Position numbers and translations under genes: made by a program. This document shows positions 35,008 to 44,115 of a stretch of 51,427 nucleotides of DNA, in pieces; positions within the stretch are counted from its first letter, which is position 1, and every line of letters begins with the position of its first letter. Origin of the DNA: Gammaproteobacteria bacterium (GTDB lineage Bacteria; Pseudomonadota; Gammaproteobacteria; DSM-19610); contig WGBO01000054.1 in the NCBI GenBank assembly GCA_015494295.1, forward strand, positions 1 to 51,427, read 5' to 3'. Under the pieces are notes generated by a model. It was not told the origin of the DNA, did not search any database, and saw only the letters and a list, made by a program, of their open reading frames with translations.

Positions 35008-35574
35008 ATGGCAACCCTGGTCCTGCAACCGACGGATCTGGCCCAATGGCATGCGCTGGTATCGGAAGCGCAGGCGGCCAGTGAACACAAGCTGGAAGAA
35101 GCGCTGGAATCCTACCTGGTGTTCCTGCTCATGCGCTTCGCCGACCGTCCCGAGCTGGCGCGCAAGATCATGGCGCTGGAATTCCTCAACGCGCAGCAGG
35201 CCGACCCCATGCAGGCAGGAAATTTGCAGGAAGTTGGCGACCAATGCCTGCTTTTTTCCGGCTTGTTCCCGCAAATTGCAGAAAAGCGCATGGTCCGCGT
35301 GAGCTATTTCGTGAACATCGGCCGCAGCGCCTACGACCAGCTCTCGTCGCTGGTGGATCGCCACAGCGACCGCCTGTTCAGCAGCCTGGCGGGCGGTTTC
35401 GTGGCCGTGATGGACGTGTTGCACGCCATGCGCGGCCTGTCCGGCGCGCCGGTCCTGCAGCCGCTGGCGGCGGCGGAACTGTGGGCCGATACCGGCAGCC
35501 GCAGCGCCTGGCAGGCGCTCACCGACAGTGGCAAGCTGCCGGCCGCCCGCCGCGACCAGCGCAAGCGTCACTGA
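35008..35574 (+). CDS. Conserved-looking protein of unknown function
   Basis: I do not recognise a family. The ATG at 35008 has AGGTGAAAGG directly upstream and gives 188 residues; an in-frame start 15 bp earlier is less well placed. The protein is soluble, without signal peptide, and mainly helical (LEEALESYLVFLLMRFADR, ARKIMALEFLNAQQA, GDQCLLFSGLFPQIAEK), ending in a basic KRH tail. Codon use looks like that of its neighbours. It is divergent from glyQ and about 95 bp upstream of the PP-loop enzyme. Confidence 0.75.
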   Translation: MATLVLQPTDLAQWHALVSEAQAASEHKLEEALESYLVFLLMRFADRPELARKIMALEFLNAQQADPMQAGNLQEVGDQCLLFSGLFPQIAEKRMVRVSYFVNIGRSAYDQLSSLVDRHSDRLFSSLAGGFVAVMDVLHAMRGLSGAPVLQPLAAAELWADTGSRSAWQALTDSGKLPAARRDQRKRH

Positions 35575-35667
35575 GCCAGCGTCAAATCCCCCTGAAATCA
35601 CCGCTCTATGTCGGTCCGGGCATGGGGTACAATCCGTGCGGATTTTTTCACTCTTGTCAGGATCGAT

Positions 35668-36711
35668 ATGTCCGAAGTGCGCAAAGCCGTCGCCTTGATT
35701 TCCGGCGGCCTGGATTCCTTGCTGGCGGCGCGGGTGATGCAGGAACAGGGCATCCACGTCGAGGGCATCAATTTCTTCACCGGATTCTGCGTGGAGGGGC
35801 ATACCCACGCCATCCGCAAGAAGGACCGTGCGCGGCCCAAGCGCAACAACGCGCTGTGGGTGGCCGAGCAACTGGGGATCAAGCTGCACATCATCGATAT
35901 CATCGAGGAATACAAGGATGTGGTGATCAACCCCAAACACGGCTACGGCGCCAACCTGAACCCCTGCCTCGATTGCAAGGTGTTTATGGTGCACAAGGCG
36001 AAGGAATGGATCGAGGCCAACGGTTTCGACTTCATCGTCACCGGCGAGGTCATCGGCCAGCGGCCGAAATCACAGCGCAAGGACACCATGCCGATCATTG
36101 CCGCCGAGTCCGGCGCCGAGGATCTGTTGCTGCGCCCGCTGTGCGCGAAGAACCTGCCCCCTACCCTGCCGGAACGCGAGGGCTGGGTGGACCGGGAAAA
36201 ACTCTATGACTTCGAGGGCCGCACCCGCAAACCGCAGATGGCGCTGGCCCGGCAGTTCGGCCTGGAGGACTACGCCCAGCCCGCCGGCGGTTGTTGTTTC
36301 CTCACCGACGCCAACTATTCGAAGAAGCTTGCCGACCTGTGGCAGGCGCGCGGCGAACGCCGCTACGAGATCGACGACATCATGCTGCTGAAGGTCGGCC
36401 GTCATATCCGCCCGCGTCCGCATTTCAAGTTGATCGTCGGTCGCGAGGATGGCGAGAACAAGTTCCTGGAAGGCTACCGCAAACAGTTTACGCACCTGTT
36501 CACCACCAGTCATAATGGTCCGCTGGTGCTGCTCGACGGCGAGGCCGGCGAGGACGATCTGGAACTGGCCGCGCGCGTTACCGCGCGTTACAGTCAGGGC
36601 CGCAACGCGGAACAGGTCGATGTCGAAGTGCACCCGCTCGACGGCGAAGTGCGTACCTTCAGCGTCAGGCCGCTGGGCGGCAGCGAGATTCCGGCGGACT
36701 GGCACCTGTGA
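35668..36711 (+). CDS. PP-loop ATPase, RNA-thiolation-like, with NFACT-R/DUF814-like C-terminus
   Basis: Predicted adenylating enzyme related to MnmA/ThiI, which activate a tRNA uridine for sulfur insertion. From ATG 35668 (347 residues) the PP-loop motif ISGGLDS is at 11-17. NPCLDCK (residues 99-104) and AGGCCF (207-211) are the likely catalytic/metal cysteines. The C-terminal third (IRPRPHFKLIVGRE, TSHNGPLVLLDGE, LAARVTARYSQG) resembles the NFACT-R/DUF814 fold. An open frame begins upstream at 35608 but lacks family similarity. TACAAT (35628-35633) could be its -10. The following gene, overlapping by 4 bp, encodes a TusA-like sulfur carrier, so a sulfur relay between the two is plausible. 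Target RNA unknown. Confidence 0.8.
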   Translation: MSEVRKAVALISGGLDSLLAARVMQEQGIHVEGINFFTGFCVEGHTHAIRKKDRARPKRNNALWVAEQLGIKLHIIDIIEEYKDVVINPKHGYGANLNPCLDCKVFMVHKAKEWIEANGFDFIVTGEVIGQRPKSQRKDTMPIIAAESGAEDLLLRPLCAKNLPPTLPEREGWVDREKLYDFEGRTRKPQMALARQFGLEDYAQPAGGCCFLTDANYSKKLADLWQARGERRYEIDDIMLLKVGRHIRPRPHFKLIVGREDGENKFLEGYRKQFTHLFTTSHNGPLVLLDGEAGEDDLELAARVTARYSQGRNAEQVDVEVHPLDGEVRTFSVRPLGGSEIPADWHL

Positions 36712-36941
36712 GCGAACACCGTCTCGACGCGCGGCGCCTGCTGTGCCCGTTGCCGGTAATCCGCTGCCAGGACGCGGTGGCGAAACTGCGGCCGGGCGAT
36801 ACGCTGGTCATCGTGTGCACGGACCCGGGCGCGAAGCACGACATCCCGGCCTGGTGCCGGGTCAACGGGCACGACGTGCTTTCCATCGAAGAACAACAGG
36901 ATGAAATCATCGTCACCGTGCAGGTGGGTGATGCGGACTGA
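36708..36941 (+). CDS. TusA-like sulfur-carrier protein
   Basis: A 77-residue SirA/TusA-fold protein that carries persulfide on Cys13 of the CPLP motif (RRLLCPLPVIR). The GTG start overlaps the PP-loop gene stop (GTGA), so the two are translationally coupled. TusA proteins pass sulfur to tRNA thiolases, molybdopterin synthesis or sulfur oxidation. The context here favours the PP-loop enzyme as acceptor (inference). The overall sequence is a divergent TusA family member, so I do not use the symbol tusA. Confidence 0.88.
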   Translation: MSEHRLDARRLLCPLPVIRCQDAVAKLRPGDTLVIVCTDPGAKHDIPAWCRVNGHDVLSIEEQQDEIIVTVQVGDAD

Positions 36942-36944
36942 AAC

Positions 36945-38102
36945 ATGAGCGCCACGCCGGAAGAATCCATACACAATCCCCGTTACCGCGAAGTCCGCAA
37001 GGTCACCCTGATCGGCTCGGTGGTCGACCTGCTGCTCGGCGTGGCCAAGATCCTGGTCGGCTGGGTGGCGCACTCCGAGGCGCTGGTCGCCGACGGCATC
37101 CACTCGCTGTCGGATCTGGCCACCGACTTCGTGGTGTTGTATGCCGCCAAGCATTCGCACCGCGAGGCGGACGAGGATCACCCCTATGGACACGGTCGCA
37201 TCGAGACGCTGGCCACCGTCGGACTGGGCGTGGCGCTGGTGCTGGTCGCCATCGGTATCGCCTGGGACGCGCTGGCGCGCATCGACGAACCCGACCTGCT
37301 GTTCGCGCCGGGCGCGCTGGCGCTGTTCATTGCCTTCGTGTCCATCGTTTCCAAGGAAGTCATCTACCAGTACACCATGCGCGTGGCGCGGCGCCTGCGC
37401 TCCAACATGCTGATGGCCAACGCCTGGCACAGCCGCAGCGACGCCATCTCTTCCATCGTGGTGTTCATCGGCGTGGGCGGCGCGATGATGGGCTATCACT
37501 ACCTCGACGCCGTGGCCGCGGTGGCGGTGGCGGTGATGATTGCCAAGATCGGCCTCGACCTGGTGCTGTCCAGCACCCGCGAACTGATCGACACCGCGCT
37601 GGAACCGGAACTGGTCGAGTCGATTCGCGACGCCATCACCAGCGTGCACGGCGTGCGCGCCCTGCACATGTTGCGCACCCGCCGTAGCGGCGGTCAGGCG
37701 CTGATCGACCTGCATCTGCAGGTGGATCCGCGCATCAGTGTGTCGGAGGGCCACCAGATCGGCGACACCGTGCGCCGCAAGTTGCTCGAGCGGTTCGAGG
37801 AAGTCACCGACGTCACCGTGCATATCGACCCGGAAGACGACGAAAAGGAATCGCCCTGTGATCACCTGCCGCTGCGCGACGAGGTGACGGCGCGCCTGCG
37901 CGAACAATGGCGCAAGCTGGTGGACATCGACAGTGGCGACATCACCCTGCATTATCTGCGCGGCAAGTTGCAGGTCGACGTGACATTGCCGCTGGCCGTG
38001 CTGGAGCAGTATGATGAGCCCGCGCACCTGGTCCAGGACATTGAACAGGCCGCGAAATCGGTCCCCGAGGTCGAAAGCGTGCAGGTTTGCTTTCGACCCT
38101 GA
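36945..38102 (+). CDS. Cation diffusion facilitator (CDF) metal exporter
   Basis: Inner-membrane proton/divalent-cation antiporter (Zn, Fe, Cd or Mn; specificity not clear). The 385-residue protein has six membrane helices, with the metal-site residues ADGIHSLSDLATD on helix II and AWHSRSDAISS on helix V, and DHPYGHGRIETLA between helices. The C-terminal cytoplasmic domain (about 210-385) is longer than in FieF, with an additional CFRP-ended ferredoxin-like half. It lies 3 bp after the TusA-like gene, so likely co-transcribed. Confidence 0.9.
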   Translation: MSATPEESIHNPRYREVRKVTLIGSVVDLLLGVAKILVGWVAHSEALVADGIHSLSDLATDFVVLYAAKHSHREADEDHPYGHGRIETLATVGLGVALVLVAIGIAWDALARIDEPDLLFAPGALALFIAFVSIVSKEVIYQYTMRVARRLRSNMLMANAWHSRSDAISSIVVFIGVGGAMMGYHYLDAVAAVAVAVMIAKIGLDLVLSSTRELIDTALEPELVESIRDAITSVHGVRALHMLRTRRSGGQALIDLHLQVDPRISVSEGHQIGDTVRRKLLERFEEVTDVTVHIDPEDDEKESPCDHLPLRDEVTARLREQWRKLVDIDSGDITLHYLRGKLQVDVTLPLAVLEQYDEPAHLVQDIEQAAKSVPEVESVQVCFRP

Positions 38103-38104
38103 TT

Positions 38105-38121
38105 TGCACTAGTTTGGAGCG
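38105..38121. promoter_or_regulatory. NtrC-binding site 1 upstream of glnA
   Basis: TGCACTAGTTTGGAGCG closely matches the NtrC palindrome TGCACY-N5-GGTGCA. Its centre lies about 130 bp upstream of the predicted sigma-54 start, a normal enhancer distance. Confidence 0.65.
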
Positions 38122-38148
38122 CGTTGAGCGCTCGACGCACACTTCTGG

Positions 38149-38165
38149 TGCGCCAACATGGGGGA
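38149..38165. promoter_or_regulatory. NtrC-binding site 2 upstream of glnA
   Basis: TGCGCCAACATGGGGGA matches 14 of 17 positions of TGCACCAACATGGTGCA. It is 44 bp (about four helix turns) from site 1, on the same face of the DNA. Confidence 0.55.
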
Positions 38166-38215
38166 AAAGCGCGGGGCGATGGCGTAACTGCCCGACTTGC
38201 CACGATTTTCCGCCA

Positions 38216-38231
38216 TGGCATAATTCCTGCT
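38216..38231 (+). promoter_or_regulatory. Sigma-54 promoter of glnA
   Basis: TGGCATAATTCCTGCT has the GG-N10-GC spacing and matches TGGCAY-N5-TTGCW except one base. It lies 99 bp before the glnA ATG. With two NtrC-like sites upstream and ntrBC downstream, nitrogen-limitation control is likely. Confidence 0.75.
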
Positions 38232-38329
38232 CCTTTCAGGAACACTTTTTTGGATTGCCCGTAGCCTGGATTCGCGATTCAGGGCGGAAGCCGTTTTTTT
38301 GAGACACATCCTATTTCGGAGGAAGCTAG

Positions 38330-39739
38330 ATGTCCGTAGCGAAGGTAAACAAACTGATGAAGGACAACGGGGTCAAATTCGTTGACCTGCGTTTCACTGA
38401 CACCCTTGGCAAGGAACAGCACGTCACGGTTCCGTCCAGCGAAGTCAACGCCGGATTCTTCAAGGAAGGCAAGATGTTCGACGGCTCCAGTATCGCCGGC
38501 TGGAAGGGCATCAACGAATCCGACATGGTGCTGATGCCCGACAGCACCACGGCCGTGCTCGACCCGTTCGCCGACGAGCCGACCATGAACCTGCGCTGCG
38601 ACATCCTCGAACCCGCCACCATGAAGGGCTACGAGCGCGACCCGCGTTCCCTGGCCAAGCGCGCCGAGGCGTACCTGAAGTCCACCGGCATTGCCGACAC
38701 CGCGTACTTCGGTCCGGAGAACGAGTTCTTCGTGCTCGATGACGTGCGCTGGGGCGCCGACATGAGCGGCGCCTTCTACAAGGTCGATTCCGAGGAAGCG
38801 TCCTGGAACGCCGAGCGCGTCTACGAAGACGGCAACATCGGTCACCGTCCCGGCGTAAAGGGCGGTTATTTCCCGGTGCCGCCGGTTGATTCCCTGCACG
38901 ACATGCGTTCCGCCATGTGCCTGGCGCTGGACGAAATGGGCTGCCCGACCGAGGTGCATCACCACGAGGTGGCGACCGCCGGCCAGTGCGAGATCGGTAC
39001 CCTGTTCAACACCCTGGTGCGCAAGTCCGACGAGGTTCAGATCCTGAAATACGTGGTGCAGAACGTGGCGCACAGTTACGGCAAGACCGCCACCTTCATG
39101 CCCAAGCCTCTGGTGGGTGACAACGGTAACGGCATGCACGTGCACCAGTCGCTGGCCAAGAAGGGCAAGAACCTGTTCAGCGGCAAGAAGTACGGCGGCC
39201 TGTCCGATATCGCCCTGTACTACATCGGTGGCATCATCAAGCATGCCAAGGCCCTGAACGCCTTCACCAACGCGTCCACCAACTCCTACAAGCGCCTGGT
39301 ACCGGGCTTCGAGGCGCCGGTGATGCTGGCCTACTCGGCCCGCAACCGTTCCGCGTCCATCCGCATCCCCTATGTCGCCAACCCCAAGGGTCGTCGCATC
39401 GAGGTGCGTTTCCCGGATTCCACCGCCAACCCCTACCTGGCATTCTCCGCCATGCTGATGGCGGGCCTGGACGGCATTCAGAACAAGATCCATCCTGGCG
39501 ACGCCATGGACAAGGATCTGTACGACCTGCCGCCGGAAGAAGAAGCCAAGATCCCGCAGGTCTGCTTCTCCTTCGACCAGGCTCTGGATGCGCTCGACAA
39601 GGATCGCAAGTTCCTGACTGCTGGTGGCGTATTCACTGACGACATGATCGACGGCTTCCTGGAACTCAAGATGGAAGAAGTCACGCGTCTGCGCATGAGC
39701 ACCCATCCGGTCGAGTTCGACATGTATTACAGCCTGTAA
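38330..39739 (+). CDS. glnA: Glutamine synthetase type I
   Basis: Assimilates ammonium into glutamine. The 469-residue protein starts [20 protein letters not shown], has the signatures [19 protein letters not shown] and the ATP-binding [17 protein letters not shown], and the adenylylation tyrosine in [10 protein letters not shown] (about residue 397), so it should be controlled by GlnE. The ribosome binding site CGGAGGAAG is strong. The gene is expected to be driven by sigma-54 and NtrC and is followed by a strong terminator. Confidence 0.98.
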   Translation: MSVAKVNKLMKDNGVKFVDLRFTDTLGKEQHVTVPSSEVNAGFFKEGKMFDGSSIAGWKGINESDMVLMPDSTTAVLDPFADEPTMNLRCDILEPATMKGYERDPRSLAKRAEAYLKSTGIADTAYFGPENEFFVLDDVRWGADMSGAFYKVDSEEASWNAERVYEDGNIGHRPGVKGGYFPVPPVDSLHDMRSAMCLALDEMGCPTEVHHHEVATAGQCEIGTLFNTLVRKSDEVQILKYVVQNVAHSYGKTATFMPKPLVGDNGNGMHVHQSLAKKGKNLFSGKKYGGLSDIALYYIGGIIKHAKALNAFTNASTNSYKRLVPGFEAPVMLAYSARNRSASIRIPYVANPKGRRIEVRFPDSTANPYLAFSAMLMAGLDGIQNKIHPGDAMDKDLYDLPPEEEAKIPQVCFSFDQALDALDKDRKFLTAGGVFTDDMIDGFLELKMEEVTRLRMSTHPVEFDMYYSL

Positions 39740-39762
39740 TACCAGCCGACGAGCGGTACTGG

Positions 39763-39787
39763 AAACGCCCCCGAAAGGGGGCGTTTT
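39763..39787 (+). terminator. Rho-independent terminator of glnA
   Basis: AAACGCCCCC-GAAA-GGGGGCGTTT followed by T, a perfect 10-bp stem with a stable GAAA tetraloop, 23 bp after the glnA stop codon. Confidence 0.9.
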
Positions 39788-39852
39788 CGGTTGCGCGGCC
39801 TGTTTCCGGTGGGTAAGGTAGGCTTAAAACCACAGCGGCACGGGTGAGGGTG

Positions 39853-40401
39853 ATGAAACAAGGGTGTCTTTCGGGAGTGCTGGTTCTGGCGGCCACCCTG
39901 CTGGCGCTTCCGGCCACGGCGGCGATCTATCGCAGCGTCGATGCCGAAGGCAACGTCACATACACCAACCAGCCCGATAAGAATGCTGAACCGGTCGAGC
40001 TGAAACCCCTGTCGGTCTACGATGCGCCACCGCCGCGCAGGGTCACCAACAGCAGGCAGCCGGATCCACAGACCACCACCTATCGCAGCGTGAAAATCCT
40101 GTCGCCGCAGCCCGAGCAGACGGTGCGCAGCAATCCCGGAGACGTCACTGTCCAGGCCGGCACCGAACCGGAACTCGACCAGCGCGCCGGCCACCGCTAC
40201 CAGTTCTTCCTCGATGGCCAGCCCATGGGCGAGCCCGGTACCCAAAACACCATGACATTCAGGAATGTGGATCGCGGCGAACACCGTGTTTCGGTCGCTG
40301 TCGTCGACAGCCGTGGCAAGCCGATCGCGAAAAGCGACGCCGTTCGTTTCTTCCTGCACCGCCAGACCATCTTCAACCCCGCCCGCCGTCCCGCCAACTG
40401 A
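39853..40401 (+). CDS. Secreted DUF4124-domain protein
   Basis: Predicted exported protein of unknown function, commonly found between glnA and ntrB in gammaproteobacteria. From ATG 39853 it has 182 residues. It has a signal peptide (LSGVLVLAATLLALPATAA, cleavage near residue 24) and a DUF4124 domain (IYRSVDAEGNVTYTNQPD). A proline-rich linker and a C-terminal Ig-like beta-domain (VKILSPQPEQTVRSN, YQFFLDGQPMG, ALVDSRGK-like strand) follow. A GTG three codons earlier is an alternative start. The glnA terminator separates it from glnA. Confidence 0.8.
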   Translation: MKQGCLSGVLVLAATLLALPATAAIYRSVDAEGNVTYTNQPDKNAEPVELKPLSVYDAPPPRRVTNSRQPDPQTTTYRSVKILSPQPEQTVRSNPGDVTVQAGTEPELDQRAGHRYQFFLDGQPMGEPGTQNTMTFRNVDRGEHRVSVAVVDSRGKPIAKSDAVRFFLHRQTIFNPARRPAN

Positions 40402-40478
40402 CCCGCCTCTCCCCTTCGATGGGGGTCAGGCTCGATTGAAACGCCATCCGCGCGGGCGATTGTTCCACACCCCGTCAA

Positions 40479-40495
40479 TGCACTATAGTGGTGCG
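40479..40495. promoter_or_regulatory. NtrC-binding site upstream of ntrB
   Basis: TGCACTATAGTGGTGCG matches the NtrC palindrome almost perfectly. It lies about 180 bp before ntrB without a sigma-54 promoter beside it, as in the repressing operator of the E. coli glnL promoter. It suggests autoregulation of ntrBC. The rest of the 270-bp gap shows only an AT-rich stretch (40585-40620) that may hold the ntrB promoter. Confidence 0.7.
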
Positions 40496-40671
40496 TAGAG
40501 AGCGCGATTCGGTGCCTCCACGCCGGCTCGCGGCCACTTCACTCCCGTTACCTTACCTGGCCAGTCGCGACCATCGAATGTTATCCATTGTTTTTATTGT
40601 CATAAATTTTTTAACCCGCAGATCCGGCCGGACTCGCCCAAAAGCGGCGTATTTTTTGCTTCAACCGGTGC

Positions 40672-41727
40672 ATGCCGATGTCAGATGAGACGCCCGGGGT
40701 GCAGCCGGCACGATTGCTGGAGCTCCAGAACACCGCTGTGGTGCTGCTCGACGGCGACCTGCGGCTTCAATACCTGAACCCGGCCGCGGAGAACCTGTTC
40801 CAGGTCAGTCGCCGCCAGATCACCGGCCAGGCCTGGTCGGCGGTGGTATCGGTGTCCGCCGGGGTGCGTGCTCACCTTCTCGACGCGCTGGAGCGGCAGT
40901 TGTCGTTCACGGAGCGGGAACTGGAACTGAGCACGGCCAGTGGCGAGGCCATGGTGGTGGATTTCACCGTGACGGCGACCAGTCCCGGGGAGCTGCTGCT
41001 GGAGATCGTGCGTCGCGACCGCTACATCCGCATCGCGCAGGAAGAACAGCTTCTGACGCAGCAACGCGCCGCGCGCGAATTTCTGCGCGGCATGGCGCAC
41101 GAGATCAAGAACCCGTTGGGCGGCTTGCGCGGCGCCGCGCAGTTGCTGGAGAGCGAACTGCGTGACGAAGAGCAGAAGGAATATACGCGGGTGATCATGC
41201 GCGAGGCGGACCGGCTCCGAAACCTGGTCAACCGCATGCTGGGTCCGAACGACCTGCCGCACAAGCAGATGATGAACATTCACCAGGTCCTGGAACACGT
41301 ACGCAGCCTGGTGGATGCGGAACGAAACGACGATGTGGAACTGGTCAGGGAGTACGACCCGAGCATCCCGGAGCTGTACGCGGATGCGGAACAGTTGATC
41401 CAGGCCGTGCTCAACCTGGTCCGGAACGCCGTGCAGTCGGGCGCCAGCCGCATCGTGCTGCGCAGCCGCACCCAGCGGCAGATCACCATCGGCCAGCAGC
41501 GTTACCGGCTCGCCGTGCGCATCGACATTATCGACAACGGCAAGGGAATCGACGACGACATGAAGGAACAGATTTTCTACCCCATGGTCACCGGCCGCGC
41601 GGAAGGAACGGGCCTGGGCCTTTCCATCGCGCAGACCATGGTCAATCAGCACAACGGCATCATCGAATTTACCAGTGAACCGGGGAATACCGTGTTCACC
41701 ATCTTTTTACCTCTGGAGGAAGCATGA
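40672..41727 (+). CDS. ntrB: Nitrogen-regulation sensor histidine kinase NtrB
   Basis: Cytoplasmic kinase/phosphatase of NtrC, controlled by PII. The 351-residue protein has a PAS domain (about 12-120, NTAVVLLDGDLRLQYLNPAA), the H-box GMAHEIKNPLGG with His143, and an HATPase domain with LVRNAVQSGA, IDIIDNGKGID and GTGLGLSIAQ. A second in-frame ATG at 40678 is equally possible. The stop overlaps the ntrC start by 4 bp. Confidence 0.96.
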   Translation: MPMSDETPGVQPARLLELQNTAVVLLDGDLRLQYLNPAAENLFQVSRRQITGQAWSAVVSVSAGVRAHLLDALERQLSFTERELELSTASGEAMVVDFTVTATSPGELLLEIVRRDRYIRIAQEEQLLTQQRAAREFLRGMAHEIKNPLGGLRGAAQLLESELRDEEQKEYTRVIMREADRLRNLVNRMLGPNDLPHKQMMNIHQVLEHVRSLVDAERNDDVELVREYDPSIPELYADAEQLIQAVLNLVRNAVQSGASRIVLRSRTQRQITIGQQRYRLAVRIDIIDNGKGIDDDMKEQIFYPMVTGRAEGTGLGLSIAQTMVNQHNGIIEFTSEPGNTVFTIFLPLEEA

Positions 41728-43142
41728 CAGACAAGGAAAGCGTGTGGGTGATCGACGACGATCAGTCCATTCGCTGGGTACTGGAAAAGGCCTTGCAGAA
41801 AGCGGGAATGGAGGTGAGCTCCTTTTCATCGGCGGCCGGCATACTCGATACCCTGCGCCGGGGACAACCCGATGTGCTGATTACCGACGTGCGCATGCCG
41901 GGCATGGACGGGTTCGAATTGCTGAACGCCATTCAGTCCGACTTCCCGGATCTGCCGGTGATCATCATCACCGCGCACTCGGACCTCGACAGCGCCGTGA
42001 CCGCCTACCAAGGCGGAGCTTTCGAATACCTGCCCAAGCCGTTCGATATCGACGACGCCGTGGAACTCACCCGGCGGGCCATCGAGCAGAGCCGCAGCCG
42101 CGCCAGTGGGTCCGCGGCGGCCGCGGCACAGGTCGACACCGAAATCATCGGCGAGGCGCCGGCCATGCAGGAGGTGTTTCGCGCCATCGGTCGCCTGTCC
42201 CGGTCCAACATCACGGTGTTGATCAACGGCGAATCGGGCACTGGCAAGGAACTCGTGGCACGCGCCCTGCACCGCCACAGCCCGCGCGCCGACAAGCCCT
42301 TCGTTGCCCTCAACATGGCGGCCATTCCGCGTGACCTGCTGGAATCGGAACTGTTCGGCCACGAGCGTGGCGCGTTCACCGGCGCGCAAAGCCAGCGCGT
42401 CGGGCGCTTCGAGCAGTCCGACCAGGGTACGCTGTTCCTGGACGAGATCGGCGACATGCCGGCCGAGATGCAGACGCGCCTGCTGCGGGTGCTGGCCGAC
42501 GGCGAGTTCTACCGGGTCGGCGGGCATACGCCGGTGCGCGTCGACGTGCGCATCATCGCCGCCACCCACCAGGATCTGGAACAGCGGGTGCGGGAAGGCA
42601 GTTTCCGTGAGGACCTGTTTCACCGCCTCAACGTGATCCGCATCCAGTTGCCGGCGGTGCGTGAGCGACGCGAGGATATCCCCTTACTGATGCGGCACTT
42701 CCTGCAGTCCGCCGCGCGCGAACTCAGCGTGGAGGTGAAAGTGCTGTTGCCCGCCACCGAGGCGTTCCTGAAGCAGCTCGACTGGCCCGGCAACGTGCGT
42801 CAGATCGAGAACCTGTGCCGCTGGCTGACGGTCATGGCGCCTGGCCAGGAGATTCGCATCGACGACCTTCCGTCCGAGTTGCGCGAGGCGCCGCCCGCCG
42901 AGGCGGGGGCGGTGCAGGGCTGGGAGTCGGCGCTGCGGTCCTGGGCCAGCCGCAAGCTGGCGGACGGCGAGGAAGGCCTGCTGGACGAGGCGCTGCCGGC
43001 GTTCGAACGGGTGATGATCGAAGCCGCGCTGGCGCGCACCGGCGGTCGCCGCCAGGACGCGGCGCGCCTGCTGGGCTGGGGACGAAACACCCTCACCCGC
43101 AAGATCAAGGAACTGGATATGGAGTCGGGCAAGGGCGCCTGA
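41724..43142 (+). CDS. ntrC: Nitrogen-regulation response regulator NtrC
   Basis: Sigma-54 enhancer-binding activator. The 472-residue protein has a receiver domain with the phosphorylation site Asp55 (LITDVRMPGMDGF). Its AAA+ domain has GESGTGKEL, the sigma-54-contacting GAFTGA loop (HERGAFTGAQ) and LFLDEIGDMP. A Fis-type helix-turn-helix (RRQDAARLLGWGRNTLTRK) closes the protein. Its likely targets in this window are the palindromes upstream of glnA and ntrB. It converges with the MSHA cluster with only 9 bp between stop codons and no visible terminator. Confidence 0.97.
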   Translation: MTDKESVWVIDDDQSIRWVLEKALQKAGMEVSSFSSAAGILDTLRRGQPDVLITDVRMPGMDGFELLNAIQSDFPDLPVIIITAHSDLDSAVTAYQGGAFEYLPKPFDIDDAVELTRRAIEQSRSRASGSAAAAAQVDTEIIGEAPAMQEVFRAIGRLSRSNITVLINGESGTGKELVARALHRHSPRADKPFVALNMAAIPRDLLESELFGHERGAFTGAQSQRVGRFEQSDQGTLFLDEIGDMPAEMQTRLLRVLADGEFYRVGGHTPVRVDVRIIAATHQDLEQRVREGSFREDLFHRLNVIRIQLPAVRERREDIPLLMRHFLQSAARELSVEVKVLLPATEAFLKQLDWPGNVRQIENLCRWLTVMAPGQEIRIDDLPSELREAPPAEAGAVQGWESALRSWASRKLADGEEGLLDEALPAFERVMIEAALARTGGRRQDAARLLGWGRNTLTRKIKELDMESGKGA

Positions 43143-43151
43143 GCCTGCCGT

Positions 43152-44063
43152 CTACAGCGAGGCTGTCTCCCGGCGCAGGGCTGCGCCCAGGGTCAGCAGG
43201 CAGCGACCCGTATCCTGCGTGTCGGGCATTTCCTCGCATTGCAGCAGTTCGCCCAGTTGCAGTGTCCGGCACGGCAGACCGGTCTGGATCTGCAGGGCCT
43301 CGCTCAGTTCGCCCGCGTCGCCGGCGAACGGCGCCACGGTTACCGCGCTGACGGGGGCCTGCTGGAAGTGCCGGTCGTAATAGTCCAGCGAACGCTGCAC
43401 TTCCAGCGCCAGTTGCTCGATCAGTTGGGGTGTCTGTTGCAGTTGCGCGTACCCGATTTCCAGGCTCCGCGCCAGGTAGAGTGTCTTGTCGCGCGTCAGC
43501 GTGATCAGGCCGCGGTCGCGTTCGAAATACAGCATGGCCACGCCCTGTTCGTCTTCCGGCAGCAGCGCGGCGATATTGCGCATGGCCAGTTCCGGGATGT
43601 CGATGACGTCGAGCGCGATGCCCGCGCCTTCGAGTTGCCGGATGCGTTCCTGCACCAGCGCCGCGCGCGCCACCACTACATACAGGTGGTCCTGCACGCC
43701 GCGGGCGCCGCCAGCCGGCGCGTCGAACACGTCGAGCACAGCGTCGTCGACGTGGAAATCGATCAGATCCTTGATGCGCCAGCGTATCGCGGCGCGCAAT
43801 TCGGCGGGCGGTACTTCGGGCGCTTCCACCAGCAGAAGCTGGTAGTCACCGATGGCCAGTACCGAGCAGCAATCGACACCGTCCAGGTCTCGTGCCACCC
43901 GCTGCAGCGCGGCGCCGGTTTCCTCTCCCGGTGACAGCGGCTGGAAGGCGCAGCGTTCAACCCTCGCCTTGTCGCTGTTCACCGAGGCGACCGCGATGCC
44001 GTCTTCGCAAGGCGTTACCCCGCCGCGCAGCCCGCTCTTCTTCCTGTTACCGAATAAGAACAT
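43152..44063 (-). CDS. MSHA pilus biogenesis protein MshI-like (PilM fold)
   Basis: Predicted cytoplasmic actin-like ATPase-fold protein of the PilM/MshI family that links the pilus platform to inner-membrane partners. The 303-residue protein has LLLVEAPEVPPAELRAAIRW (family-typical) and DVIDIPELAMRNIAALL. In the known MSHA clusters mshI lies upstream of mshE; here it closes the cluster, 52 bp after the propeller gene. Identification is by position and pattern. Confidence 0.75.
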   Translation of the reverse strand: MFLFGNRKKSGLRGGVTPCEDGIAVASVNSDKARVERCAFQPLSPGEETGAALQRVARDLDGVDCCSVLAIGDYQLLLVEAPEVPPAELRAAIRWRIKDLIDFHVDDAVLDVFDAPAGGARGVQDHLYVVVARAALVQERIRQLEGAGIALDVIDIPELAMRNIAALLPEDEQGVAMLYFERDRGLITLTRDKTLYLARSLEIGYAQLQQTPQLIEQLALEVQRSLDYYDRHFQQAPVSAVTVAPFAGDAGELSEALQIQTGLPCRTLQLGELLQCEEMPDTQDTGRCLLTLGAALRRETASL

Positions 44064-44115
44064 CCGGTTCCCCGTTGAGTGTGAGGTGACAGGGTCCGCA
44101 AAACGCGCCCGCCTG

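Noticed and set aside
38109..38309. Small minus-strand frame upstream of glnA
   Set aside because: It lies on top of the NtrC and sigma-54 sites and lacks a ribosome binding site.
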